Under the pieces are notes generated by a model. That model saw only the letters and a program-made list of their open reading frames with translations, was not told where the DNA came from and made no database searches. A stretch of DNA of 64,000 nt from Halorhabdus utahensis DSM 12940 (GTDB lineage: Archaea; Halobacteriota; Halobacteria; Halobacteriales; Haloarculaceae): positions 1,736,001 to 1,800,000 of the forward strand of contig NC_013158.1 of assembly GCF_000023945.1 (NCBI RefSeq). Direction: 5' to 3'. Made by a program: the position numbers and the translations under genes. Positions 1 through 7,752 of this stretch are shown here, piece by piece (positions within the stretch are counted from its first letter, which is position 1; every line of letters starts with the position of its first letter).

Positions 1-320
1 AGGCCGATCGAGACGGTGCCGAGCAGATCACGACCGACCACGTGAAGCAGGCTGTCCCCGACGCCCGCGAGGAACTCCGCCAGAAGAATCTGGACGCGCT
101 ATCGGAGCATCAGCAGGTGATCTACGAGATCATCGAGGAGCACGAGTCGATCGCCCCCGGCGATCTGTATCCGGAGTACCGGTCTCGCGTCGACAATCCG
201 AAATCCGATCGAACCGTTCGGAGCTATCTCAAGAAGATGGTGCGGTACAACCTGGTCGCGGCCGAAGGATCGACGCAGGACCGCCGCTATCGGAGTCTGG
301 CACCGCCGAGTCCGTCGTGA
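1..320 (+). CDS. Orc1/Cdc6 family replication initiator, C-terminal part (cut by window edge)
   Basis: The reading frame is open from the first full codon at position 3, and a GTG at 42 is probably internal, so the gene starts left of the window. What remains is the end of the AAA+ lid and the C-terminal winged helix that Orc1/Cdc6 proteins use to bind origin repeats. It has alternating helices with ALSEHQQVIYEIIEEH and a recognition-helix-like KSDRTVRSYLKKM. The ATPase motifs lie outside, so activity cannot be judged. Haloarchaea carry many orc1/cdc6 copies, on the main chromosome and on plasmids or integrated elements. Next to an integrase-bearing accessory region this copy could belong to an element, which is inference. 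The next gene begins about 110 bases downstream. Confidence 0.8.
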   Translation, partial: ADRDGAEQITTDHVKQAVPDAREELRQKNLDALSEHQQVIYEIIEEHESIAPGDLYPEYRSRVDNPKSDRTVRSYLKKMVRYNLVAAEGSTQDRRYRSLAPPSPS

Positions 321-395
321 TTGCTATAACCAGCAGGCGAAGCCTGGATCCGAGCATGACGGCCAATCACGGCCCGACGATAAGATACTTTACTC

Positions 396-413
396 TTGCA
401 CATCTATGTGCAA
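396..413. promoter_or_regulatory. Perfect 8-bp inverted repeat, probable operator of the HTH-nucleotidyltransferase pair
   Basis: TTGCACAT and ATGTGCAA are exact reverse complements separated by 2 bp. The palindrome lies just downstream of a TATA-like stretch (TAAGATACTTTA, 382-393) and 14 bp before the chosen ATG at 428. It would therefore overlap the predicted transcription start. This is the usual place for autorepression by an antitoxin-like HTH protein. The role is inferred from position and symmetry. Confidence 0.6.
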
Positions 414-427
414 CCATAAGAAGACAG

Positions 428-1093
428 ATGTATACTGCATGCGGCGAAAAGGAGCTGAAGACGTTGCTCGCGATCGATCCGGGCGATACGATCGTCGGCG
501 TCGCACGGAAGATCGACGAGAACCGCGAGACGATCCGCCGGACCGTCGATCGTCTGGAAGCCGAGGGCTACGTTGAATACGACGACGGACTCACTGTCCT
601 CGACGACGGGGTCCGAGACGCTGGACTGCAACTGCTCGCGGCCTCGGCAGGCGTCTCACCACCGTCAATTTCCGAGGCCTACGTCCTCCCGCAGTTCGCC
701 AATATGGACTTCGCGTTCACCGGGATCGACGCGGTGTACGTCTGGACGCGTGGCGGTTACCAGGTCGCGCGCGAACCAGACGATTATCCCCTCTTCATCG
801 CCGTCGAGGAATCCGACTTCGAAGGCTGGGAGCGATTTTTCGACCAGTTCGATATCCCCGTCTCCCGCGAGCGACAACCGCGCGAGAATATCGACGGCCC
901 ACTCCAGGTCGTCGTCGAATCTCGTGACTCGATCGACGCGGAATCGGTCGACGGCCGTCCGGTCATCACGCTGGACGAGACGGTCGAATTCGCCCGGGAA
1001 TACTACGCCACGTTCCAGTCGGCCTTATCCATGCTCGATCGCATGTACGACGAGGTCGACAGCGACGCGGACTACCGGATGGAGCCAGCATGA
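428..1093 (+). CDS. Winged-HTH protein, probable antitoxin/regulator partner of a nucleotidyltransferase
   Basis: 221 residues from ATG 428. The frame extends upstream, but the earlier codons cross the promoter and palindrome, so 428 is preferred. Residues about 5-60 form an HTH (LLAI..GDTIVGVARKIDENRETIRRTVDRLEAEGYVEYDDG). The rest is an alpha/beta domain I do not recognise, with a conserved-looking VYVWTRGGYQ segment. The stop overlaps the next start (ATGA at 1090), so the two are translationally coupled. The arrangement matches AbiEi/AbiEii-type systems, where an HTH antitoxin precedes a nucleotidyltransferase toxin. The C-terminal domain is not a clear AbiEi match, so the assignment rests mainly on context. 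Autoregulation through the inverted repeat at 396-413 is likely. Confidence 0.6.
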   Translation: MYTACGEKELKTLLAIDPGDTIVGVARKIDENRETIRRTVDRLEAEGYVEYDDGLTVLDDGVRDAGLQLLAASAGVSPPSISEAYVLPQFANMDFAFTGIDAVYVWTRGGYQVAREPDDYPLFIAVEESDFEGWERFFDQFDIPVSRERQPRENIDGPLQVVVESRDSIDAESVDGRPVITLDETVEFAREYYATFQSALSMLDRMYDEVDSDADYRMEPA

Positions 1094-1785
1094 GCCAGGA
1101 AGAACGCAGCGAGGCCCTGATCGAGGTGCTTGAGGACCTCCAGGAGTCGGACATCGACTTCGTGCTCGTCGGCGGGTATGCCGTCAGCCAGTTCGAAACG
1201 CGCTTCTCGACTGATCTGGATCTCGTCATCGCTCCCGACGAATACGACGATGTCGTCGCGTTTCTCGAAGCCCATCACTTCGAGCGCCAGGACGCCCTCG
1301 AAGTCCCGCCCGAGGAGACCATCTACGATCGAGAAATCGAACTGTTCGAGCGCTCCGAGGACCTCGTCCATCCCGTCGGCGTCGACGTGCTGGTGAACGG
1401 CCTTGGCTGTCGGCAGACCGACGCGGAGTGGTCGCTCGCGTATCTCCGCGATCACAGCACCGAGCGAGCGATCTCCGGTGGGTCGAAATCGACGACGGCG
1501 CGCACGGCAGATGGCGAGATTCTGGTCGCCGCGAAACTACACAGCGCACGCCCGACGGATCTCGCAGACGTACTGGCTGCCGTTCCGGAAATCGACCTCG
1601 ATATCGTCGAAACGCACATCCACCGTGGCGACCCGGGCGCCTTGCAGGCGCAACTCGAAGACGCACGGGAGTTCATCGCGGAGGGCGGTCTCGACCACCG
1701 GTTCAAGAGTCTATTCGGCCAGTCTGCGGCGTCGAGTGACGATATCGACGCGTTACTCGAATTTCTCGAAGGACAAATCTCCTGA
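1090..1785 (+). CDS. AbiEii-like nucleotidyltransferase, probable toxin of a two-gene module
   Basis: 231 residues starting inside the stop of the HTH gene. The N-terminal nucleotidyltransferase fold is clear: LVGGYAVSQF gives the glycine-rich loop, STDLDLVI supplies the paired metal-binding aspartates (DxD), and VGVDVLVNG supplies the third. Further on, AAKLHSARPTDLADVLA matches the K..R..D segment of AbiEii and related families. Family members transfer nucleotides to tRNA or protein targets and arrest growth when not held by their partner. All catalytic residues appear present. The target and any phage-defence role are not shown by the sequence. About 210 bp of AT-rich DNA follow. Confidence 0.7.
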   Translation: MSQEERSEALIEVLEDLQESDIDFVLVGGYAVSQFETRFSTDLDLVIAPDEYDDVVAFLEAHHFERQDALEVPPEETIYDREIELFERSEDLVHPVGVDVLVNGLGCRQTDAEWSLAYLRDHSTERAISGGSKSTTARTADGEILVAAKLHSARPTDLADVLAAVPEIDLDIVETHIHRGDPGALQAQLEDAREFIAEGGLDHRFKSLFGQSAASSDDIDALLEFLEGQIS

Positions 1786-1998
1786 TAACCCATCATAGAA
1801 ACGTTCCCTACCCGATATCGAGTGTAAGAGTGTGAGAAATATAGAAAGGATGTCTTGATATTCCGATATCTAGCCGATTTCTATTATGACCCGCGTGGCC
1901 GATAAAGAGGATGTATCTCCCATAGAAAAGCTCTATAACGGCCTGCTCAGCGTTCTCATATTATAATACCCGTCGCATCGCCGTAGTTAATCTTCCAA

Positions 1999-2679
1999 AT
2001 GAACTGGAGCAAGACTCTTACCACTGTTTGTGAAAATATGGATAAAATGGTGAAACTGGAAAGGGAACTTGAGAAAGTGGAGAAATACCTCCGGGAAGAG
2101 TCCATTTCAGCGTTTGCGACTGGATCCCGTATTCAGGGTACAGGCAACAAAATGAGTGACTTGGATATTGTAGTCATTGATGACGTTAACGTAGAGGTCG
2201 TTGGGAAGGAACTTTCGGAGGAGATAGATGCTGGATGGCCAGTTGATGTCGTCCATTACAGTCTGGAAGATATTTTACACCGTATTGACCAATATGACCC
2301 ATATATAGTTACAATGGTACAGTCAATGGAACCGCTGACGCTCGATGAGAAGATCGAAGCCGATCTCCGCAAAGCGGTTACGACAGCAGACCCAGACTCA
2401 GAGTTTATCGAAAATATTGCTGAAGTTAATATCTATAGAGCGGCAGAGAGCACTGCTCAGGCAATAATCTATGAAGCATATATAAAAACTGCTGAGAAGG
2501 GCTACCGTCACGTTCCTCCCCAAGAACTACCAGACTTGGTATCAGAACTCGAAATAATGCCAGGTTCGTCTCTCGACAGAGTTCTTGAATTAAAACGGCA
2601 GGTCGAGCATCCTGAAGGCGATACCCGTGAAGCGTTTAATGAACTCGTGAGTATATACAAAGAAACACAAATAATATAG
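1999..2679 (+). CDS. MNT-family nucleotidyltransferase with helical C-terminal domain, AT-rich
   Basis: 226 residues. ATGSRIQGTGNKMSDLDIVVI (about residues 40-60) is the GS-x10-DxD signature of minimal nucleotidyltransferases, and PVDVVHY near residue 88 gives the third aspartate. Residues 100-226 are helical. They could be a HEPN-like or substrate-binding domain, but no clear catalytic R-x4-6-H motif is visible. A TATA-like ATTATAATA at about 1959-1967 lies about 35 bp before the ATG. The gene is markedly richer in A/T and uses AAA, ATA and GAA codons far more than its neighbours, which suggests recent transfer. It stands alone with no partner overlap and is unrelated in sequence detail to the enzyme at 1090. 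Confidence 0.65.
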   Translation: MNWSKTLTTVCENMDKMVKLERELEKVEKYLREESISAFATGSRIQGTGNKMSDLDIVVIDDVNVEVVGKELSEEIDAGWPVDVVHYSLEDILHRIDQYDPYIVTMVQSMEPLTLDEKIEADLRKAVTTADPDSEFIENIAEVNIYRAAESTAQAIIYEAYIKTAEKGYRHVPPQELPDLVSELEIMPGSSLDRVLELKRQVEHPEGDTREAFNELVSIYKETQII

Positions 2680-2760
2680 CATACTCTGGGGATTACCAGA
2701 TAAGAGCGGCGTTAAATTTATACTTTTGAATCACATACCCAATGATGGGTGAATCGGCCC

Positions 2761-3003
2761 ATGAGCATTGACCCAGTAAACGAACCCGCCCCCGGTTTCA
2801 CTCAAGGCCAGATTCGGGACGCTGACCGGTTGCTCTCCGATGGTACGCTGTACAAGGAGAATCCGAACGAACACATCCAGTTCACGGCTAACACCGACGA
2901 TTTCGAAGAACACATCACGGTACCAAAAGACAACCCGCAGGCCGCCCACGCGTCGGCGTACCAGGATGGGGACAAGATCGGTCAGGAGCCGTTGGACGAA
3001 TAG
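2761..3003 (+). CDS. Small acidic hypothetical protein
   Basis: 80 residues from ATG 2761; an in-frame GTG four codons upstream (2749) is the alternative. A TATA-like AAATTTATACTTTT stands at 2714-2727. The product is very acidic and hydrophilic, without cysteines, membrane segments or recognisable motifs. It contains ITVPKDNPQAAHASAYQDGD near the C-terminus. The family is not recognised. It is followed by about 270 bp of AT-rich non-coding DNA before the helicase gene. Confidence 0.5.
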   Translation: MSIDPVNEPAPGFTQGQIRDADRLLSDGTLYKENPNEHIQFTANTDDFEEHITVPKDNPQAAHASAYQDGDKIGQEPLDE

Positions 3004-3238
3004 CTGGACTTATCCTGGCGTATTTTTAAAAGAATGATTTGAAACGAGGGTGGAGTATTTGTGCTTTGTATCATACACTGGTAGCCGAATATATAAAATG
3101 GTAAATATCCCGATAGTCCACACGGCCATCTACTGAGCGCCTGTTTCACTCCCACTCATAGAACACAAAATATTGTAAACAGTCCTATGACAGACCTCTC
3201 CTGATGCAGAGCAAGGCCGGTCGCCGACGTGCCGGATG

Positions 3239-3246
3239 TTTATTTA
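3239..3246 (+). promoter_or_regulatory. TATA-like box that sets the helicase start
   Basis: TTTATTTA lies 24-31 bp before ATG 3270, the spacing of leaderless haloarchaeal transcripts. The frame is open further upstream to 3204, but those codons would be untranscribed if this box is used. The preceding segment 3004-3238 is AT-rich and shows no gene. Confidence 0.5.
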
Positions 3247-3269
3247 GGATCGTCGAGAGAAATTGCCCT

Positions 3270-6020
3270 ATGGGAACCGTCGGGACAAACGAAATCGAAT
3301 CGGTCGATGAGCCGTCACTGCCGGTTCGTCTGTTCCGTCGGTATGCCCCCGATCCCCTCGTTCGATTGTGGCTCGGCGATCCGGACGAACGACGCCGCAA
3401 ATTCGAATCAGCACTTGCGACTCTCGAAGACGAACTCGCTTCTCTGAACGAGGAACAAACGGCGCTTCTCGACGGTGAACACTACTTGACGACGCGGGAA
3501 CGACGCGGGTTCTCCGAAAGCCTTCAGCGTGCGATCGACGAGTACGACGAACTTCGATCGACGACGTGGCCGTTCCCCTATTCGAGCAACGACCGCGATC
3601 GGTTGGACTCGATCAGATCGGAGCTACAGGGAATCACTGCACGTCTCGACGGATACAACGAGGAGTTCGTGGAGCGACAGCTGGAGCAGTACGAGAACCT
3701 CTTCACGGATATCGACGAGGCAGACCACGACCTGAATCGCGACCAGCGAAAAGCGGTCGTCCGGAACGATGAGTACAATCAGGTCATCGCCGGTGCGGGG
3801 ACCGGCAAGACACTCGTCCTCACGCACCGGATCGCCTACCAGATCGAACGCGGTGTCGATCCGGATCGGATTGCCGCCGTCACACTCACCCGAAACGCCA
3901 GAGACGAGATTCAGAAGCGCCTCGACGAGCGCTTCGGCATTACCGAGGTCACCGTGGAAACCTTCCACAGTTTCGCAAATGGGATCGCACGCCAGGCCAC
4001 GGACGGGCATCGCTCGACGATCGACGATCGCGACCGTCGAAACTTCGTCGAGGAACGGATCCGCGACAAACTCGATGGGGACGATGCCGCGTTCGCCCGG
4101 CACTATCGCCAGTTTCTGACCCACTACTCGACCGAGACGCCGGTCCCCAACGATCACGAATCGCGAGCCGAGTACGTCCGGGCCCGGTCCGAACGGTCCT
4201 ACGAGACGCTCGCCGGCGAAACGGTCGCATCGCAGGCCGAGAAGGCCATCGCGGACTTCCTGTTCACGCACGGCGTCGAGTATCAGTACGAGGCGATCGC
4301 CGAATGGGCCGAGACGGGCGAGGACAGGGACGTTTACAGTCCGGATTTCTCTCTGCCCGAATACGACATTACCATCGAACACTGGGGGATCGACGAGAAC
4401 GGTGCCGTCGCGCCGTGGTTTGCCTGGACCAGCGAGGAGTACCGCGAGAAACTCGCGTGGGCACGCCAGCAGTTCGCGTCGAGTGGCCACACCCTGGTCG
4501 AAACCTACGATTTCGAATACTGGGCCGGCACTCTGGAGAAGGCCCTCACCCATCGCCTCGCGAGACATGGCGTCCGACTGGATCCGATGAGCTTCGACGA
4601 CCTCGTCGATCACGCTCTCGACGACCACGAGCGAGAGCAACACCTCATCGGACTCTTCGCGAAGTTCATCGACAACGCCGGGACCTTCGATACCGATCCC
4701 GACGAGATCCGAGCCGATCTGTCGCGGCACGATCCCCGCGAGTATCACTTCGGTGTCTGTGGGTCCATCCTCCTCGAGGAGTACGAAGACTGGAAGCGAC
4801 GGAACGGTCTCGTGGACTTCGACGACATGATCTACGACGCCGTCGCGGCCGTTCGCGAGGACCCGGACCGCTTCCAGTCGCAGTTCGAGCACGTCCTCGT
4901 CGACGAGTTCCAGGACGTCGCGATCAGTCAGATCAGACTGCTCGACGCGCTGACCGACGGTCCCGACGCACCGCACCTCTTCTGCGTCGGCGATGACTGG
5001 CAGAGCATCTACGCGTTCCGTGGCGCTGTCGTCGAGTATTTCGTGGACTTCGAGGAGTACTTCGGGCCGGCAGCGATCACCGAACTCCGCGAGACCTATC
5101 GCTGCCCGGCAACCGTCCTGGAGGCGAGCACGGACCTGATCGCGAACAATCCCACGCAGATCGAGAAAAGTCCCGTGGCCTGCAGTGGCCGGGAGACGAC
5201 ACCACGGCTCCACGTGCTCGACGGGTACGACGAGTGGCAGTATGCGGACCGGGTCGGCGAGTACGCGGCGACTCTCGTCGAGCAGTACCTGAACGAGGAC
5301 AGTGATCCAGAGGACGTAATGATCCTCTCGCGATACGATAGTGGGGCGCCGTTCGTCGATCAGGTCAAAGAGGCGCTCGAAGCGCGGAGCATTCCCTACG
5401 ACGGCAAAGCAGACGGCGACCGATATCGGCCCGACGGTGCACCGGCTGGGAGCGGCGCTGGCGTGTCGGTCTTCTCCGCCCACCAGGCGAAAGGGCGCGA
5501 GGCACCGCACGTCATCCTCCTCCACGTTGCTCGGGGCGAGGACGGATTTGCACCCGACGTCCGCAACAACGAACTGCTGAACCCCGTCCGTGATGTCTCG
5601 GCGAACACCGACGCCGAGGAGCGCCGCCTCTTCTACGTCGCCCTGACACGCTCGGAAGCGACGCTCGATCTGCTGACGAAGGCGGGCGAGGAGTCCGGGT
5701 TTCTCGACGAAATCGATGCGTACCTCGCGCGGAGTGAGAGCGTCGTCGATCCCGGTGAGGTCGGCGACCGAGTGCGCATCACTGCGACGGTGGCCACGCT
5801 GTGGGACGACCCGCACGAAAGTCAGGCACAGGCGGGCTTGCTCGAAGACGAGAGTGGCAGAATTAAGTTCGTCTCGTGGGAGCGAACTGACCCGCCAGTC
5901 GTGGCGGAGGGAGCGACGTACGTCTTCGACGAGGTCGAAGTCAGCGAGTACAACGGTGATCGAGAGATCCACTTCACGGAGGCAACGACGATCCACGAAC
6001 GAGAGCCAGGGAATCAATGA
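3270..6020 (+). CDS. UvrD/HelD-like superfamily 1 helicase with embedded nuclease-like domain and C-terminal OB fold
   Basis: 916 residues. The helicase motifs are complete: AGAGTGKT (Walker A, about residue 175), VETFHSFAN, LVDEFQD (Walker B, about 543), VGDDWQSIYAFRGA, LRETYRC, VFSAHQAKGREAPHV and FYVALTRS. Between motif Ia and the Walker B region sits an insertion at about residues 318-400. It contains ASQAEKAIADFLF, SPDFSLPEYDI and TIEHWGI, reading as E, D and ExW positions of a PD-(D/E)xK-like nuclease core. The last 90 residues (GDRVRITATVATLWDD to DREIHFTEATT) resemble an RPA-like OB fold. A coiled coil may occupy residues 45-150. The protein probably unwinds and trims DNA in repair or defence. 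The ADP-ribosylglycohydrolase gene follows after 70 bp. Confidence 0.8.
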   Translation: MGTVGTNEIESVDEPSLPVRLFRRYAPDPLVRLWLGDPDERRRKFESALATLEDELASLNEEQTALLDGEHYLTTRERRGFSESLQRAIDEYDELRSTTWPFPYSSNDRDRLDSIRSELQGITARLDGYNEEFVERQLEQYENLFTDIDEADHDLNRDQRKAVVRNDEYNQVIAGAGTGKTLVLTHRIAYQIERGVDPDRIAAVTLTRNARDEIQKRLDERFGITEVTVETFHSFANGIARQATDGHRSTIDDRDRRNFVEERIRDKLDGDDAAFARHYRQFLTHYSTETPVPNDHESRAEYVRARSERSYETLAGETVASQAEKAIADFLFTHGVEYQYEAIAEWAETGEDRDVYSPDFSLPEYDITIEHWGIDENGAVAPWFAWTSEEYREKLAWARQQFASSGHTLVETYDFEYWAGTLEKALTHRLARHGVRLDPMSFDDLVDHALDDHEREQHLIGLFAKFIDNAGTFDTDPDEIRADLSRHDPREYHFGVCGSILLEEYEDWKRRNGLVDFDDMIYDAVAAVREDPDRFQSQFEHVLVDEFQDVAISQIRLLDALTDGPDAPHLFCVGDDWQSIYAFRGAVVEYFVDFEEYFGPAAITELRETYRCPATVLEASTDLIANNPTQIEKSPVACSGRETTPRLHVLDGYDEWQYADRVGEYAATLVEQYLNEDSDPEDVMILSRYDSGAPFVDQVKEALEARSIPYDGKADGDRYRPDGAPAGSGAGVSVFSAHQAKGREAPHVILLHVARGEDGFAPDVRNNELLNPVRDVSANTDAEERRLFYVALTRSEATLDLLTKAGEESGFLDEIDAYLARSESVVDPGEVGDRVRITATVATLWDDPHESQAQAGLLEDESGRIKFVSWERTDPPVVAEGATYVFDEVEVSEYNGDREIHFTEATTIHEREPGNQ

Positions 6021-6090
6021 TACGGCGACGGCGGGATCGGAGTTGCCGAGTGGGAGTGGGTTTAACGGACTGGTGATCGTGGGTTCGCGC

Positions 6091-7017
6091 ATGGTTTCGA
6101 CCGACGCTGCCGAAGGCGTTCTCCTCGGGTTGGCCTGCGGTGACGCACTCGGACGACCGCTCGAATTCACACCTTGCGACGAGATCGCTCGACAGCACGG
6201 CACTGTCACGGAGATGCTCGCAGACGGCACGCACGGCAAGCCAGCGGGGACCGTCACCGACGATACCGAACTGGCCCTTCGGATCGCACGGAGTCTCGTC
6301 GAGAACGAACGCTTCGACGGCCAGGATATCGCCGACCGGTTTCTGGAGTGGTTCGAAGACGACCCGTTCGACATCGGGTTGATGACCGCCGACGCGCTCC
6401 GGGAGTACAGCCACGGGACGGACTGGCGGTCGGCCGGCCAGGAGGTCTGGCAACACCGCGCCGAAGGATCGAACGCCGGGAACGGGAGCGTCATGCGGTG
6501 TGCGCCCCACGCGATTGCCTTCGCCGACGACCCCGACACGCTCGCCAGGGTGAGCAAGCAATCCTCGGCGATCACCCATCACGACCCGCGATGTCAGTAC
6601 GGCTGTGCCATATTGAACGAGACGATCGCCGGCTATCTCCGCGGCGAGGACGATCCGTTCGGTGACGCGCTCGCTCGTGTCGATGGAGAGGCGCCGGACG
6701 AACTGGTCGAGACGCTTCGGTTGGTCCCGGATTTGATCGACGACACCGACCTCGAAACCAGCGGCTACGTCGTCCACACGCTGCAGACGGCGCTATACGA
6801 CGCGTTGACAGCGGACTCGGCCGAAGCGGCGATCGTGTCGGCCGTGAATCGCGGTGGCGATACGGACACGATTGGTGCCGTGGCTGGTGCTGTCGCCGGC
6901 GCTCGATTCGGGGCGGAGTCACTCCCCGATCGCTGGCTCGATCCGCTCGACTATCGCGAGGACCTGTCCTTGCTCGCACGGTTGCTCGCGACGACAGAAA
7001 TCAGCGCGTCGGTCTGA
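6091..7017 (+). CDS. ADP-ribosylglycohydrolase (DraG/ARH family)
   Basis: 308 residues. Family signatures are visible in order: GLACGDALGRPLEF near the start, TVTDDTELALRIA (metal-binding TDDT), AGNGSVMRCAPHA and NRGGDTDTIGAVAGAVAGA (second metal site GGDTDT). The enzyme hydrolyses ADP-ribose from proteins, nucleic acids or small molecules using two magnesium ions. The ATG at 6091 is chosen because the family N-terminus begins there; GGTTTAACGG at about 6058-6067 is a plausible promoter box. Codons upstream in this frame overlap the helicase in another frame and are not credible. The neighbours are a helicase and, 700 bp on, a Doc-like protein, so a role reversing a toxin-type modification is possible but unproven. 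Confidence 0.85.
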   Translation: MVSTDAAEGVLLGLACGDALGRPLEFTPCDEIARQHGTVTEMLADGTHGKPAGTVTDDTELALRIARSLVENERFDGQDIADRFLEWFEDDPFDIGLMTADALREYSHGTDWRSAGQEVWQHRAEGSNAGNGSVMRCAPHAIAFADDPDTLARVSKQSSAITHHDPRCQYGCAILNETIAGYLRGEDDPFGDALARVDGEAPDELVETLRLVPDLIDDTDLETSGYVVHTLQTALYDALTADSAEAAIVSAVNRGGDTDTIGAVAGAVAGARFGAESLPDRWLDPLDYREDLSLLARLLATTEISASV

Positions 7018-7164
7018 TCCATCTTCTCCATCAGGTATCCTAAGCATAGGCGACGGGTGCCATTCCGTCGGCTGTCTCGCGAAAATCCCTAATCAGCGAA
7101 CTCGTGAAATTCCGGAAGTAGCGCGCCTTTGCTTACGTTTCTGGCAGTCCCTCGTTGATTTGCA

Positions 7165-7365
7165 ATGTCCCGAAACGACCCTGTGTTCGGGGACGGCTTC
7201 GATCGACCAGTCTGTCCGAACGGCCACACCGCGTGGACGCGGTCGAACGGCCACTACTGGTGTCACGACTGTAGTCGTCTCCACGGCGCAAACCCCGAGT
7301 TCGACTCCCTGCGAGACCCGGAGACCGGCGACAGGATCGACCCAATCGAGGTGAACGCCTCGTGA
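7165..7365 (+). CDS. Small zinc-ribbon protein
   Basis: 66 residues. CPNGHTAWTRSNGHYWCHDC presents a C-x3-H ... C-x2-C arrangement typical of a small treble-clef or zinc-ribbon fold. The rest is short and polar. The stop overlaps the next start (GTGA at 7362), so the two genes form a coupled pair. The family is not recognised; such proteins in haloarchaeal accessory regions are often nucleic-acid-binding. The N-terminus is supported by ATG 7165, directly before the first conserved residues. Confidence 0.6.
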   Translation: MSRNDPVFGDGFDRPVCPNGHTAWTRSNGHYWCHDCSRLHGANPEFDSLRDPETGDRIDPIEVNAS

Positions 7366-7556
7366 CCGGTGATGTGCCGGAATCGACCCGGAAGTACGCC
7401 CGGGAGAACCGCGAACAGCTCGAGTACATCCTTCGGCACGGTAGCAGCATCGAGATCCGGGCCTACGCGGCCGCACTGCTCATTCGTGGGCTGTCCGATC
7501 CGGAACTCGATCAGGTCGTCGAGGAACTGGAGACAGGTCGCGAAGTACTGACTTGA
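7362..7556 (+). CDS. Small helical hypothetical protein coupled to the zinc-ribbon gene
   Basis: 64 residues with a GTG start overlapping the preceding stop. The sequence is amphipathic and mostly helical (STRKYARENREQLEYILRHG, then AYAAALLIRGLSDPELDQVV). No catalytic or metal-binding pattern is seen. Coupling suggests the pair acts together, for example as a DNA-binding unit with a small helical partner. I do not recognise the family. Confidence 0.55.
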   Translation: MTGDVPESTRKYARENREQLEYILRHGSSIEIRAYAAALLIRGLSDPELDQVVEELETGREVLT

Positions 7557-7647
7557 TGTGAGTTGTCGCGCTCTGATCTTCGACCCTCATTCATCGTTCT
7601 CAAGGCCCAGCACTAGGTTTATACTACTCGATGGACTCTATTCCAGT

Positions 7648-7752
7648 ATGAGCCTCGAAGAGACAGTCGACTACCTCGCCGAGGAACTCGACCTCGAGCG
7701 GAGTGAACACGTTCGCGAGGTCGGTCAGTCAGTCGCAGAGCTTCGCGACTGA
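7648..7752 (+). CDS. 34-residue acidic small protein, convergent with the Doc-like gene
   Basis: The frame MSLEETVDYLAEELDLERSE... encodes 34 residues. A TATA-like GGTTTATAC at 7616-7624 lies about 28 bp upstream of ATG 7648, fitting a leaderless gene. The upstream codons to 7558 would then be untranscribed. The predicted product is a single acidic helix. Its stop (7750-7752) directly abuts the stop codon of the opposite-strand Doc-like gene, with no gap. It could be a tiny antitoxin-like or regulatory peptide, but convergent placement is atypical for that. The function is unknown. Confidence 0.45.
   Translation: MSLEETVDYLAEELDLERSEHVREVGQSVAELRD

Noticed and set aside
1886-1966. 26-codon frame in the AT-rich gap before the 1999 gene
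   Set aside because: It overlaps the promoter box of the next gene and has no ribosome site or known family.
3624-6575. 983-residue open frame antisense to the helicase and glycohydrolase genes
   Set aside because: It lies opposite two genes with clear domains; its composition is what GC-rich third positions give on the other strand and it shows no motif.
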